From assembly GCF_020544465.1 (NCBI RefSeq), contig NZ_CP066126.1, positions 5,022,001 through 5,086,000 of the forward strand: 64,000 bases of DNA, written 5' to 3'. The translations under genes were made by a program, and so were the position numbers. Source of the DNA: Chromobacterium rhizoryzae. Its GTDB lineage: Bacteria > Pseudomonadota > Gammaproteobacteria > Burkholderiales > Chromobacteriaceae. The notes under the pieces were generated by a model. The model had not been told where the DNA came from. It did no database searches and worked only from the letters and a program-made list of their open reading frames with translations. Below, piece by piece: positions 47,237-56,381 of the stretch (position 1 is its first letter; each line of letters begins with the position of its first letter).

Positions 47237-47649
47237 GCTACCTTTACCTGAAAGCCTTTCACATCTTTTTCGTGGTGTCCTGGTTCGCCGGGCTGTTCTA
47301 CCTGCCGCGCCTCTATGTCAATCTGGCGCTGGCGGAACAGGACGCCGAATACCAGCGCCTGCTGCTGATGGCGCGCAAGCTCTACCGCTTCATGACCCCG
47401 CTGGCCGCGCTGGCGCTGGCCACCGGTCTTGGCCTGTGGCTGGGCTTCGGCATCGGCGGCGGCTGGTTGCACGCCAAGCTGACCCTGGTGCTGCTCTTGG
47501 TCGGCTACCACGGCTGTTGCGGCAAGCTCTACCGCGACTTCGCCGCCAAAACCAACCGCCGCAGCCATACCTGGTTCCGCGTGTTCAACGAACTGCCGGT
47601 GCTGGTCTTGCTGGCGGTGGTGATTCTGGTGGTGGTCAAACCGTTCTGA
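47233..47649 (+). CDS. hemJ: Protoporphyrinogen IX oxidase HemJ
   Basis: 138 residues, four membrane helices, start GTG 47233 overlapping the VOC stop (GTGA). The HemJ pattern is visible: YLYLKAFHIFFVVSWFAGLF YLPRLYV with the conserved His and Arg, RKLYRFMTPLAALALATG, WLHAKLTLVLLLVGYHGCCG and WFRVFNELPVLVLLAVVIL. HemJ oxidises protoporphyrinogen IX in the inner membrane, the penultimate haem step in bacteria lacking HemG/HemY-type oxidases. hemL is nearby at 49454 and hemCD at 59.8 kb. The conserved helical His and the following Lys are present. Confidence 0.88.
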   Translation: MSYLYLKAFHIFFVVSWFAGLFYLPRLYVNLALAEQDAEYQRLLLMARKLYRFMTPLAALALATGLGLWLGFGIGGGWLHAKLTLVLLLVGYHGCCGKLYRDFAAKTNRRSHTWFRVFNELPVLVLLAVVILVVVKPF

Positions 47650-47662
47650 GGAGATGGATCGC

Positions 47663-48133
47663 ATGCGCAAATGGATTGCATTGTGGCTGGGCTGCCTGCC
47701 CGCCTGGGCCGCCACCCCGCTGCCGCCCAAACCGGCGCTGCCGCCGGAAGTGGTGGCCACGCTGCGCCGCGACGGCGCGGAGCTGCTGCGGCTGCCGATG
47801 TGCGTGGACGCCAAGGGCGCTTTTTCCGGCCAGCGGGAGGTCGGCGACGCCCTGCTCAGCATCGGCGGCACCGTCTCCGCGGCGCGCGCCCAGCACAAGC
47901 CCTTGCTGAACGCCAACGCCAGCTGGAGCGACCAGGACGGCAGACGCGTGGTCAGCGCCCAGACCCTGATCGGCGCGCAGCCGGAATTGGTGGGGAGCTG
48001 GCCGCAACGCGCCACGCCTTACGGCCAGAGCAGCGGCGTAGTCTCTCAGCAAAGCAGCCTGTCGCTGTATCTGCAGATCTCGCCGCGGGCGGAAGCCTGT
48101 GGTAAACCCAAGGGCGAACAGATCGCCCATTAG
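47663..48133 (+). CDS. Exported protein of unknown function
   Basis: 156 residues with a Sec signal peptide (MRKWIALWLGCLPAWA before ATPLPP). The mature part contains one Cys near MCVDAKGAFSGQRE and one near the C-terminus (EACGKP), which could form a disulfide. ATG 47663 is preferred because AGGAG (47649-47653) lies 9 bases upstream; ATG 47654 would touch that site. The gene follows hemJ closely. Its TAG stop (48131-48133) coincides with the end of a mobile-repeat fragment. I do not recognise the family. Confidence 0.7.
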   Translation: MRKWIALWLGCLPAWAATPLPPKPALPPEVVATLRRDGAELLRLPMCVDAKGAFSGQREVGDALLSIGGTVSAARAQHKPLLNANASWSDQDGRRVVSAQTLIGAQPELVGSWPQRATPYGQSSGVVSQQSSLSLYLQISPRAEACGKPKGEQIAH

Positions 48134-48182
48134 AAGCTGTTCAATGTCCGCTGCGCTGCGGCGATACAGCGTTGAACCGGCT
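48133..48182. mobile_element. Truncated end of the 140-bp mobile repeat
   Basis: GAAGCTGTTCAATGTC, CGCTGCGCTGCGGCGATAC and CAGCGTTGAACCGGCT match the first 50 bases of copy B (29886 onward). It is preceded by TTA (48130-48132), the usual target. The rest of the element is missing. Confidence 0.6.
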
Positions 48183-48196
48183 GGAGTAGATATAAA

Positions 48197-48658
48197 ATGG
48201 CAGTGGAAATCGAACGCCGCTTCATCGTCGTAGGCGACGCCTGGCGCGGCCTGGCCCCAGGCGTGCAATACCGCCAGGGTTATCTGTCGGTGGAAAAGGA
48301 ACGCACCGTGCGCGTGCGCGTGGTCGGAGATCAGGCCTGGCTGACGTTGAAAAGCAATATCAGCAACGTCAGCCGCCACGAGTTCGAATACCCGGTGCCG
48401 CTGGCCGACGCGCAAACCATCATGGGAGCGATGTGCCCGATGGTGGTGGACAAGCTGCGCCACCGCATCGAGCACGGCGGCTTCATCTGGGAAGTGGACG
48501 AATTTTTCGGCGACAACGCCGGCCTGGTCTTGGCCGAAATCGAGCTGCCGGATGAAAGCACCTCATTCGACCAGCCGGCCTGGATAGGCGAGGAAGTCAC
48601 CGAGGACGGCCGCTACACCAACGCCTATCTGTCCAAGAACCCCTATAGCCGCTGGTAG
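48197..48658 (+). CDS. CYTH-domain protein (inorganic triphosphatase-like)
   Basis: 153 residues with the triphosphate-tunnel metalloenzyme pattern: MAVEIERRFIVV (ExExK-like start, here E-I-E-R-R), TVRVRVVGDQAWLTLKSN (basic tunnel strand), RHEFEYPVPLADAQTIM, DKLRHRIEHGGFIWEVDEFF and LVLAEIELPDES. CYTH proteins of this size hydrolyse inorganic triphosphate or act on organic triphosphates. A GGAG site precedes the ATG. It begins shortly after the repeat fragment. Confidence 0.9.
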   Translation: MAVEIERRFIVVGDAWRGLAPGVQYRQGYLSVEKERTVRVRVVGDQAWLTLKSNISNVSRHEFEYPVPLADAQTIMGAMCPMVVDKLRHRIEHGGFIWEVDEFFGDNAGLVLAEIELPDESTSFDQPAWIGEEVTEDGRYTNAYLSKNPYSRW

Positions 48659-48703
48659 TCTTGCCGGCCTGACGCCATGGATTAGCGATGGCTCGGATCA
48701 AGG

Positions 48704-49297
48704 CTATGCGAATGGGTTGCCATATTGCAGAACGTAATCATGGTAGCCCATTTTAAATAACTTATGCTCCATCTCTATTTCCGCCGAATCACCCGCGTGC
48801 AAAGATTTTAATACGCTTTCCGAAAACTCCATGGCCGCGGTTCCATTCGCTGTGATCAGGTTTCTATCCCGCACCGTTTGCGCTGCGATAAAGCCCGCGT
48901 GATGGCGATATTCCGGATATTCCGCCCACAAATGCTGAGCATTGCCGGTGTGGCGATAATCATTCAACAAGCCGTTCCGCGCCAAAAAATCCACCGCACC
49001 GCAGATTGCCGCCACGACAACCCCTGTTGCCAAGCAAGCGGCAACCCTCTCCCTCAACTCAGAGCTATCCAGGCTCCAGGCGTTGCCGCCGACTAAAACC
49101 AACAGCGCGGTATCGCCGGGAATATCCATCAGCGCGTAGTCAACAACCGTTGTAAAACCGCCCATGGATTTGCACATGCCCCGCTCCAAGGAGGCCGTGG
49201 CCACCGACCACTGCTTGCTCATCGCCAGCCGGCTGGACAGAAAAGCGCTTTCCCACTCGGCGTACTCATCCAATAAGAAAAATACGGCTTTTTTCAT
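48704..49297 (-). CDS. DJ-1/PfpI family protein
   Basis: 197 residues from ATG 49297. It has the DJ-1/PfpI layout: MKKAVFFLLDEYAEWESAFL, LLVLVGGNAWSLDSSEL and the nucleophile elbow VVAAICGAVDFLARNGLL with the conserved Cys, followed by a His-bearing stretch (YRHHAGF). It resembles YdeA/YajL-like type 1 glutamine amidotransferase-fold proteins, which are proposed glyoxalases, deglycases or chaperones. The gene is divergent from hemL and more AT-rich than neighbours. Confidence 0.85.
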   Translation of the reverse strand: MKKAVFFLLDEYAEWESAFLSSRLAMSKQWSVATASLERGMCKSMGGFTTVVDYALMDIPGDTALLVLVGGNAWSLDSSELRERVAACLATGVVVAAICGAVDFLARNGLLNDYRHTGNAQHLWAEYPEYRHHAGFIAAQTVRDRNLITANGTAAMEFSESVLKSLHAGDSAEIEMEHKLFKMGYHDYVLQYGNPFA

Positions 49298-49453
49298 GAC
49301 GCGTTCTCTATCGAAAATGACATGGTCAAAAGCATATATCACTCATAGCCCACCCACGCCAGCCTCGGTTAAAATAGCGGCCAATGGCGGGTCCAGCGCC
49401 CGCGCCCAATCCGAACACACCCGCGGCCGCGGCCGCCCGACAAGGAAACGCAC

Positions 49454-50731
49454 ATGTCCCGCAATCTGGAACTGTTTGAACGTGGCAAGAAATCCATCCC
49501 CGGCGGCGTCAACTCGCCGGTGCGCGCCTTCGGCCAGGTCGGCGGCACGCCGCGCTTCGTCAAGCGCGCCGAAGGCGCCTACTTCTGGGACGCCGACGAC
49601 AAACAGTATCTGGACTATGTAGGCTCCTGGGGTCCGGCCATCGTCGGCCACGCCCACCCGGACGTGGTGCGCGCGGTGCAGGAAGCGGCCGTCGGCGGCC
49701 TGTCCTTCGGCGCGCCCACCGAGGGCGAAGTCCTGATCGCCGAGGAAATCCGCAAGCTGCTGCCCTCCATCGAGCAAGTGCGCCTGGTCTCCTCCGGCAC
49801 CGAAGCCACCATGTCGGCGATCCGCCTGGCGCGCGGTTTCACCGGCCGCGACCTCATCGTCAAATTCGAAGGCTGCTACCACGGCCACTCCGACAGCCTG
49901 CTGGTCAAGGCCGGCTCCGGCCTGCTCACCTTCGGCAACCCGTCCTCCGGCGGCGTGCCGGCCGACTGCACCAAGCACACCCTGGTGCTGCAGTACAACG
50001 ACGTCGAACAGCTGGACAAGACCTTCCGCGAGATCGGCGGCCAAATCGCCTGCGTGATCCTGGAGCCGATCGCCGGCAATATGAATTTGATCCAGCCCTC
50101 GGCCGAGTTCGTCCAGGCGCTGCGCAGCCTGACCGAACAACACGGCGCGGTGCTGATCTACGACGAAGTGATGACCGGTTTCCGCGTGGCGCTGAACTGC
50201 GCCCAGGGCCTGCACGGCGTCAAACCAGACCTGACCACGCTGGGCAAGGTGGTGGGCGGCGGCATGCCGCTGGCGGCCTTTGGCGGCCGCGCCGACATCA
50301 TGGCCTGCATCGCGCCGCTGGGCAACGTCTACCAGGCCGGCACCCTGTCCGGCAATCCACTGTCGGTGGCCGCCGGCCTCGCCACCCTCAAGCTGATCCA
50401 GCAGCCCGGCTTCCACGCAGAGCTGGGCCGCCGCACCGCGCGTCTGGCCCAGGGCCTGGCCGACGCCGCGCGCGCGGCCGGCGTGACCATGAGCAGCGAC
50501 AGCGTGGGCGGCATGTTCGGCTTCTACTTCAGCGAGCACGCGCCCAAATCCTACGCCGAAGCCACCCGCTGCGACATCGAACGCTTCAAGCGCTTCTTCC
50601 ACGCGATGCTGGACGAAGGCGTCTACCTGGCGCCGTCCGCCTACGAAGCCGGCTTCGTCTCCAGCGCCCACAGCGACGACATCATCGAGCAGACCATCGC
50701 CGCCGCCGGTCGCGCGCTGAGCCGCGTCTAA
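49454..50731 (+). CDS. hemL: Glutamate-1-semialdehyde 2,1-aminomutase
   Basis: 425 residues, fold-type I PLP enzyme. Motifs: RNLELFERGKKSIPGGVNSP, RLVSSGTEATMSAIRLARGF, FEGCYHGHSDSLLVKAGSG, VLIYDEVMTGFRVAL (PLP-ring Asp) and TTLGKVVGGGMPLAAFGGR with the PLP-binding Lys, then NVYQAGTLSGNPLSVAAG. It converts glutamate-1-semialdehyde to 5-aminolevulinate in the C5 haem pathway. It is monocistronic, with a terminator following at once. Confidence 0.95.
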   Translation: MSRNLELFERGKKSIPGGVNSPVRAFGQVGGTPRFVKRAEGAYFWDADDKQYLDYVGSWGPAIVGHAHPDVVRAVQEAAVGGLSFGAPTEGEVLIAEEIRKLLPSIEQVRLVSSGTEATMSAIRLARGFTGRDLIVKFEGCYHGHSDSLLVKAGSGLLTFGNPSSGGVPADCTKHTLVLQYNDVEQLDKTFREIGGQIACVILEPIAGNMNLIQPSAEFVQALRSLTEQHGAVLIYDEVMTGFRVALNCAQGLHGVKPDLTTLGKVVGGGMPLAAFGGRADIMACIAPLGNVYQAGTLSGNPLSVAAGLATLKLIQQPGFHAELGRRTARLAQGLADAARAAGVTMSSDSVGGMFGFYFSEHAPKSYAEATRCDIERFKRFFHAMLDEGVYLAPSAYEAGFVSSAHSDDIIEQTIAAAGRALSRV

Positions 50732-50757
50732 CTAAAACCATATTTCCCCGCTTGCTG

Positions 50758-50783
50758 AAGAGGAGCCTAAGGCTCCTCTTTCT
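50758..50783 (+). terminator. Rho-independent terminator after hemL
   Basis: AAGAGGAGCC and GGCTCCTCTT pair around TAA, followed by TCTCATT. It begins 27 bases after the hemL stop. Its presence argues against the downstream gene starting at 50752. Confidence 0.85.
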
Positions 50784-50883
50784 CATTATTGTGTGCACAA
50801 ACAAACGCCCCATCCTGATACAATGCCTTTGGAAATTTTTTATGCATATTGTTTGCCAATTTAATGTTGGCAAAAGCTTAGCG

Positions 50884-52230
50884 ATGAAAGTGGCACTATC
50901 GATGGGGAATAAGAGAAAATTCATGATACTGGCCGGTATTATGTTGGCCAGCACCATAGCATTTGGCGGATGGAAATTTTGGCACTCACATCACGAGACA
51001 GTCATAACGCGGCTAGCTCTGGATGATGATAACAACCATAAAATTATTTCCGAGGTCATGGCACGCGCTTACGGTGCTAAAAACTATGATGAAACAGAAG
51101 AGTGCTGGAACATCAACCGTAATGACCAAGTCTATTGCATGAAGCCAATGGCTTTAGATCTGGTCCAGGCCAATGGTGAAGAAACATTCTACCTATTCGC
51201 CAGCGGCTTCCTCACGGAATCCAGTCATGCAGATAGCGAAGGGCTAGCCGGTGCATTTGTCTTCCACAAGAAAAACCTCGAGTTGATCGCTTCCGACAAG
51301 GCACTTTCATATGACAGCATTGGCGGAGCCATGCCGGAAACCGTCAAATTGCTCCCCATTTCACGTACCGGACTCATGGGCTGGTTGATACAGGTCGGAG
51401 GAGAACTCAACGGTGGTTATGCATTCCGCCAGCCATACCTATTCATGCCCAAGCAGAACAAAATCCTAGATACAGCCAAAGATGTAATCGGTGCTCAGGG
51501 CGCAAGTCAGTACACTTTGGACTTCATCTATCAAACGGATACAAAGAATACCAGTTCTGAGTTTTACCCACTGCAGCTTACGGTTCAGGATCACAACAAG
51601 CAAAAAATCGCCAGCTATCATTTTCAATTTGACAGCAAACAATGGAAGTACGTCTGTGCTGACAAAACCTGCGGGGAGGAAGGCCACCTACCCAGCGAAG
51701 ATGACCCTGAGATAACGGAGAATAACGAAGAAAACTCCGCGGAAACTGAAGCAGCGCCCCCACCACCCAACAACGCCAACGCAGCGCTGTTCGACGACAG
51801 CACCGAGTTGTCCACAGCTGATCTGAGAGAAGTCCTCAAAGCCTTGAATGCCACCTACGTCATCAAGGATCAGGACAACTGGGGCTTCGTCACACCAGAA
51901 TGCACCGCACCGTTCAAACTGAGCGCATCCATACCAAAAGGCTCGGAAAACGACCACAACAACCTGTGGGTGGAGGGTGGCAACAGTTGCACCTCCGGCA
52001 ATACCGAACACTCAATTTGGCTATTCATCCGCGGCGAAGATGGCCATTTGCGTGCCAATCTGGGCCTACCGGCCAAGAAGGCCACCGTAGCAGACACAGG
52101 TAATCAGGGTTACAACGACATCCGTCTGTCCGGTAATGGCTTCTGCGAAGCTATCTGGCGCTGGAACGGCGAACGCTATGAGCATCAGAAGAACATCGCC
52201 ACCCAACCAGGCGGTTGCGATAGCAAATAA
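50884..52230 (+). CDS. Membrane-anchored periplasmic protein of unknown function
   Basis: 448 residues if started at ATG 50884 (later in-frame ATGs at 50902 and 50923 are possible; no strong ribosome site). One N-terminal membrane helix (MILAGIMLASTIAFGGWKFW) anchors a large exported domain with several Cys pairs (ECWNINRNDQVYCM, CADKTCGEEGH). An acidic Pro/Asn-rich linker (near residue 285-310) joins a second domain containing DNWGFVTPECTAPFKLSASI and GGNSCTSGNTEHSIWLFI. I recognise no family. GC content is visibly lower than neighbours, suggesting horizontal gain. Confidence 0.75.
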   Translation: MKVALSMGNKRKFMILAGIMLASTIAFGGWKFWHSHHETVITRLALDDDNNHKIISEVMARAYGAKNYDETEECWNINRNDQVYCMKPMALDLVQANGEETFYLFASGFLTESSHADSEGLAGAFVFHKKNLELIASDKALSYDSIGGAMPETVKLLPISRTGLMGWLIQVGGELNGGYAFRQPYLFMPKQNKILDTAKDVIGAQGASQYTLDFIYQTDTKNTSSEFYPLQLTVQDHNKQKIASYHFQFDSKQWKYVCADKTCGEEGHLPSEDDPEITENNEENSAETEAAPPPPNNANAALFDDSTELSTADLREVLKALNATYVIKDQDNWGFVTPECTAPFKLSASIPKGSENDHNNLWVEGGNSCTSGNTEHSIWLFIRGEDGHLRANLGLPAKKATVADTGNQGYNDIRLSGNGFCEAIWRWNGERYEHQKNIATQPGGCDSK

Positions 52231-52314
52231 TCCCACTCACGGCGGCGGCGTAAGTCGCCGTCATTTTCTTCATCACGCTGGTCCATCTTGGCTTTCTCCG
52301 GCAGTATCTCGCCG

Positions 52315-55062
52315 ATGTCACCGCCACTCACACCCCAGATATCCCCCCCCACCCGCCTGGCCTGGCGGCTGCGCGTCGAAGTCTCCGGCGTGGAACTGCA
52401 GCCCTGCGAGCAAACGCGAGGCCCCGACGGCTACGGCCGCGGCCGGCGCTTGCCGCTAGCCAGGCTGCTGGCGGAACAGGACGGCCTGGACTGGCTCGGC
52501 GGCCAGGACCGGCTGATCCTGCGCGCGCTGGCCGCCTTGCAGGCCGACATCGCCGCCGACGGCCACGCGGCGCTGGACGCGCTGGCCGCGCTGCCGCTGC
52601 TGGTCGGCCACCCGGCGCTGTACTGGGCCGACGCGCCGGAACAGCCGCTGCGGGTGGAGGCCGGCCAAGTGGCGCTGGAACTGGAGCGCCAGGGCGAACA
52701 GATCTCCCTGCGGCTGAGCCCGCCCGGCATCGCCGCATGCGCAGGCGTGCTGTGGCGCAAGCTGGCGCCGGACCGTCTCGCGGTCTACCGGCTGGACGAG
52801 GAGGTGCGCCAGATCGCCGCCCTGCTCGGCCACAGCCTGAGCCTGCCCTGGCACGCCCGCAAGAAAGTGCTGGACGCCATCCGCGACATCGCGCCGGAGC
52901 TGCCCTTGCACGACGTCAGCGCCAGCTTTGACGACAGCCTGCCCAGCCAGCCGGCCGACGCCGTTCTGCGCGCGCTGCTGCGGCTGGACGAGGCCGGCCT
53001 GCGGCTGCAGCTGAAAGTGCGCCCGCACCCGGCCAGCGCGCTGTACGCGCCCGGCCGCGGCGCGCCCGGCCTGGTGGTGAGCGCGGACGGCGTCGCGCTG
53101 CAGCTCAAGCGCGACCTTCCCGCCGAGCGTGCCCGCCAGCGCCGGGTCCACGCCGCCTGCCCGACGCTGGCCGCCGCGCGCCGCGACAGCGACGAATGGG
53201 TGCTGGACGGCCAGCAGGCGGCCTTGGACCTGCTGGCCGAACTGCAGACGCTGGACGCGGACACCCTGCAATGCGAATGGCCGTCCGGCCAGCGCCAGCG
53301 CATCCGCGCCGGCGTCGGCCTGCCGCAGCTGAAACTGAGCGCCAAGCGCAAGGGCGGCTGGCTGGAAGTGGACGGCGAACTGGGGCTGGACGACGGCAAC
53401 ATCCTGGCGCTGCGCCATCTGCTGGAAGCGCTGGCCGGCCAGTCCGGCCGCTACCTGCGCCTGTCCGACGGCGACTGGCTGGCGCTGTCCGACTCCCTCG
53501 CCGCCCGCCTGCGCCAACTGACGCTGCTAGCCGACCACGCCGCGCCCGGCGGCCTGCGCCTGAGCCCGCTGGCCGCGCCGCGGCTGGGCGAACTGGCGGC
53601 CGAGGCCGGCGCTTTCGACGGCGACGCCGGCTGGAATGAACAATGGCGGCGGCTGCAATCGCTGCAAAGCTTCGAACCCGAAATACCGGACACCCTGCGC
53701 GCCACGCTGCGGCCTTACCAGCAGCAAGGCTACAACTGGCTGGCGCGGCTGGCCCACTGGGGCGCCGGCGCCTGCCTGGCCGACGATATGGGCCTGGGCA
53801 AGACGGTGCAGACGCTGGCGCTCTTGCTCAGCCGCGCCGCGCTCGGCCCGCAGCTGGTGGTGGCGCCCACCTCGGTGGCGCTGAACTGGCTGGCAGAGGC
53901 CGCCCGCTTCGCGCCCAGCCTGCGGCTGCGGCCCTACCAGCAACAACGGCGGCTGGACAACGCCGGCCCCGGCGATCTGGTGGTGGCCAGCTACGGCCTG
54001 CTGCAACGCGACGCCGACACCTTCGCCGAGGTGCGCTGGGCCAGCGTGGTGCTGGACGAGGCGCAGGCGATCAAGAACGCAGCCAGCCAGCGCGCCCAGG
54101 CCGCCCACGCGCTCTACGCCGATTTCCGCCTGGCCGCCAGCGGCACCCCGGTGGAAAACCATTTGGGCGAATTGTGGAGCCTGTTCCGCTTCGTCGCGCC
54201 CGGCCTGCTGGGCAACGAGGACAAATTCCAGCAGCGCTTCGCCCAGCCCATCGCCGACGGTGACGAAGACGCCCGCGACGCGCTGAAGGCGCTGATCCGC
54301 CCCTATCTGCTGCGCCGCACCAAGCAACAGGTGCTGACCGAGTTGCCGCCGCGCACCGACATCACCCGCGCCGTCCCGCTGAGCGAGGCGGAAATGGAAG
54401 TCTACGAGGCGATGCGTCAGCAGGCGCTGGACAAGCTGGGCCAGCCGGGCGAGGCCGAGGGCGGCGCGATGCAAGTGCTGGCCGAACTGACCCGGCTGCG
54501 CCGCTTCTGCTGCCACCCCACGCTGACCCAGCCGGACAGCGCCTTGCCCTCCGCCAAGCAGGCATTGTTCCGCGAACTGATGCTGGAACTGCTGGACAAC
54601 GGCCACAAGGCGCTGGTGTTCAGCCAGTTCGTCGATCACCTCGCCATCGTCCGCCGCTGGATGGACGAGCAAGGCATACGCTACCAATACCTGGACGGCG
54701 CGGTGCCCGGCCCGCAACGCAAGGCGCGCATGGACGCCTTCCAGGCCGGCGACGGCGAGGTGTTCCTGATCAGCCTGAAAGCCGGCGGCACCGGCCTCAA
54801 CCTGACCGCCGCCGACTACGTGATCCACCTCGACCCCTGGTGGAACCCGGCGGTGGAAGACCAGGCCAGCGACCGCGCCTACCGCATGGGCCAGCAGCGG
54901 CCGGTGACGGTGTACCGGCTGGTGGCCCAGCACACCATAGAAGAAAAGATCGTGGCGCTGCACGCCAGCAAGCGCGAGCTGGCCGACAGCCTGCTGGACG
55001 GCGGCGATCTCAGCGCGCGGCTGGACGGCGCGGCGCTGTTGGCACTATTGCGCCAAAGCTGA
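52315..55062 (+). CDS. SNF2-family DEAD/DEAH helicase-like protein
   Basis: 915 residues from ATG 52315 (a TTG at 52288 would add nine). The N-terminal 430 residues are poorly conserved and Ala/Leu-rich. The SNF2 motor follows: GACLADDMGLGKTVQTLALL (motif I, Lys near residue 497), LVVAPTSVALNW (Ia), VVLDEAQAIKN (II, DEAQ), FRLAASGTPVENHLGELWSL (III), GHKALVFSQFVDHLAIV (IV), LISLKAGGTGLNLTAADYVI (V) and HLDPWWNPAVEDQASDRAYR MGQ (VI). It is a double-stranded DNA translocase remodelling protein-DNA complexes; it has no attached nuclease. No methylase or defence partner is adjacent. Confidence 0.92.
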   Translation: MSPPLTPQISPPTRLAWRLRVEVSGVELQPCEQTRGPDGYGRGRRLPLARLLAEQDGLDWLGGQDRLILRALAALQADIAADGHAALDALAALPLLVGHPALYWADAPEQPLRVEAGQVALELERQGEQISLRLSPPGIAACAGVLWRKLAPDRLAVYRLDEEVRQIAALLGHSLSLPWHARKKVLDAIRDIAPELPLHDVSASFDDSLPSQPADAVLRALLRLDEAGLRLQLKVRPHPASALYAPGRGAPGLVVSADGVALQLKRDLPAERARQRRVHAACPTLAAARRDSDEWVLDGQQAALDLLAELQTLDADTLQCEWPSGQRQRIRAGVGLPQLKLSAKRKGGWLEVDGELGLDDGNILALRHLLEALAGQSGRYLRLSDGDWLALSDSLAARLRQLTLLADHAAPGGLRLSPLAAPRLGELAAEAGAFDGDAGWNEQWRRLQSLQSFEPEIPDTLRATLRPYQQQGYNWLARLAHWGAGACLADDMGLGKTVQTLALLLSRAALGPQLVVAPTSVALNWLAEAARFAPSLRLRPYQQQRRLDNAGPGDLVVASYGLLQRDADTFAEVRWASVVLDEAQAIKNAASQRAQAAHALYADFRLAASGTPVENHLGELWSLFRFVAPGLLGNEDKFQQRFAQPIADGDEDARDALKALIRPYLLRRTKQQVLTELPPRTDITRAVPLSEAEMEVYEAMRQQALDKLGQPGEAEGGAMQVLAELTRLRRFCCHPTLTQPDSALPSAKQALFRELMLELLDNGHKALVFSQFVDHLAIVRRWMDEQGIRYQYLDGAVPGPQRKARMDAFQAGDGEVFLISLKAGGTGLNLTAADYVIHLDPWWNPAVEDQASDRAYRMGQQRPVTVYRLVAQHTIEEKIVALHASKRELADSLLDGGDLSARLDGAALLALLRQS

Positions 55063-55123
55063 GCATTGCCCTTTCGTCATAAAATGGGCAAGCTGGCGTC
55101 ATTTCCTTGATTCCGGATTATCC

Positions 55124-55582
55124 ATGCTCAAAGCCCTCCTGCTGTCCAGCCTGCTGCTGTCCGCGCTGCCCGCCTGGGCCGGCCTGTCCCAGACCGACAC
55201 CGCCTCCGAGAAAATCTCCGTCGGCACCCTGTCCATCGTCGCCGCGCCGGCGATCAGCGTGGCCGGCAGCGCCCAGGGCAAGGGCGAATCGCTGCTGGCC
55301 CCGGTGCTGGCGGTGACCGGCAGCGCCTATGTGATCACCGGCCTGGCCCAGGGCGCCGGCGACACCGTCAAGATGTCGCTGGATGCGGTGCAAGGCGGCG
55401 CCAAGCTGGTGGTGGAGTTGTCCGGCAAGGCGCTGAAAGCCACCGGCGCCGCGGTCGGCGCCTCGGTGCAAGTCACCGCGGTGGCTAGCGGCACCATGCT
55501 GGTCACCTCCGGCAAAGTGCTGGCCTTCATCCCCAACAAGCTGGGCGAGGCCCTGCTGGAGCACAACCGTGTCCCGTCCTGA
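55124..55582 (+). CDS. Exported Ala/Gly/Val-rich protein of unknown function
   Basis: 152 residues with a signal peptide (MLKALLLSSLLLSALPAWA). The mature part is low-complexity, rich in Ala, Gly, Ser and Val, with repeating hydrophobic stretches (AAPAISVAGSAQGKGESLLA, LAVTGSAYVITGLAQGAGDT, VGASVQVTAVASGTMLVTSG) that could be membrane-associated or beta-rich. Its end overlaps the next gene by 14 bases in another frame, so the two are coupled. The pairing with a DUF2145 gene is likely functional. No known motif seen. Confidence 0.7.
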   Translation: MLKALLLSSLLLSALPAWAGLSQTDTASEKISVGTLSIVAAPAISVAGSAQGKGESLLAPVLAVTGSAYVITGLAQGAGDTVKMSLDAVQGGAKLVVELSGKALKATGAAVGASVQVTAVASGTMLVTSGKVLAFIPNKLGEALLEHNRVPS

Positions 55583-56381
55583 CGCTCTGCCCGCCCGCCT
55601 CGCCGGCCTTGGCCTGGCGCTCTGCCTGCTGCTGCCGCACACCGCCCAGGCCGGCCGCAGCTGCGAGGAACAAACCATCACCCCGGCCACCTTCGGCAAG
55701 GCGATGGCCGCCGCCGAACAGCTGCGGCAAAAGCTGGACGCCAGCGGCGGCGGCGTCGCGGTGATCGGCCGCGTCGGCCAGGACCTGTCGCGCTTCAAGC
55801 TGCGCTACACCCATGTCGGCATCGCCTACCGCCAGCCGGAAGGCCGCTGGCGCGTCGCCCACCTGCTCAACGACTGCGGCAGCGCCAGCTCCGACCTGTG
55901 GTACGAGGGCCTGGGCAATTTCTTCCTCGACGATATGTATTCCTTCGAATCGGTGGCGCTGCTGCCGCCGCCGGCGCTGGCCGCCCGCCTGCGCGAACGG
56001 CTGCAGGCGCCGCCGCGGCTGCGCGAACTGCACACCCCGCAATACAGCCTGCTGGCCTATCCCTTCGCCACCCGCTACGAAAACTCCAACACCTGGGTGC
56101 TGGAAACGCTGGCGGCCTCGGCCAGCCAGGAAGCGCGCATCGCCAACCGCGAACAGGCGCAAATGTGGCTGAAGCTCAACGGCTACGCGCCGTCGGAACT
56201 CAAGCTGGGGCCGCTGACGCGGCTGGGCGGCCGCATGTTCAAGGCCAATGTCGCCTTCGACGACCACCCCAACGAGATGCGCTACGCCGACCGCATCCAG
56301 ACCGTGACCGTGGATTCGGTGATGAACTTCCTGCAGGCGCGCAAGGAGGGCTGGCAAGTGTTGGACATCCCCGCGCCTTGA
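55569..56381 (+). CDS. DUF2145 family exported protein
   Basis: 270 residues from GTG 55569. A signal peptide (LAGLGLALCLLLPHTAQAG) is followed by the DUF2145 domain: CEEQTITPATFGKAMAAAEQ, VAVIGRVGQDLSRFKLRYTH, VGIAYRQPEGRWRVAHLLND, CGSASSDLWYEGLGNFFLDD, YENSNTWVLETLAA and WLKLNGYAPSELKLGPLTRL. The His-Val-Gly, the Asn-Asp-Cys and the Tyr-Glu-Asn-Ser-Asn segments may be active-site positions of an NlpC/P60-like fold, but activity is unknown. It is periplasmic and cotranscribed with the preceding gene. Confidence 0.85.
   Translation: MSRPDALPARLAGLGLALCLLLPHTAQAGRSCEEQTITPATFGKAMAAAEQLRQKLDASGGGVAVIGRVGQDLSRFKLRYTHVGIAYRQPEGRWRVAHLLNDCGSASSDLWYEGLGNFFLDDMYSFESVALLPPPALAARLRERLQAPPRLRELHTPQYSLLAYPFATRYENSNTWVLETLAASASQEARIANREQAQMWLKLNGYAPSELKLGPLTRLGGRMFKANVAFDDHPNEMRYADRIQTVTVDSVMNFLQARKEGWQVLDIPAP

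Noticed and set aside
50752..50883. Upstream extension of the unknown gene after hemL
   Set aside because: The extended frame would translate through the hemL terminator hairpin at 50758-50783.
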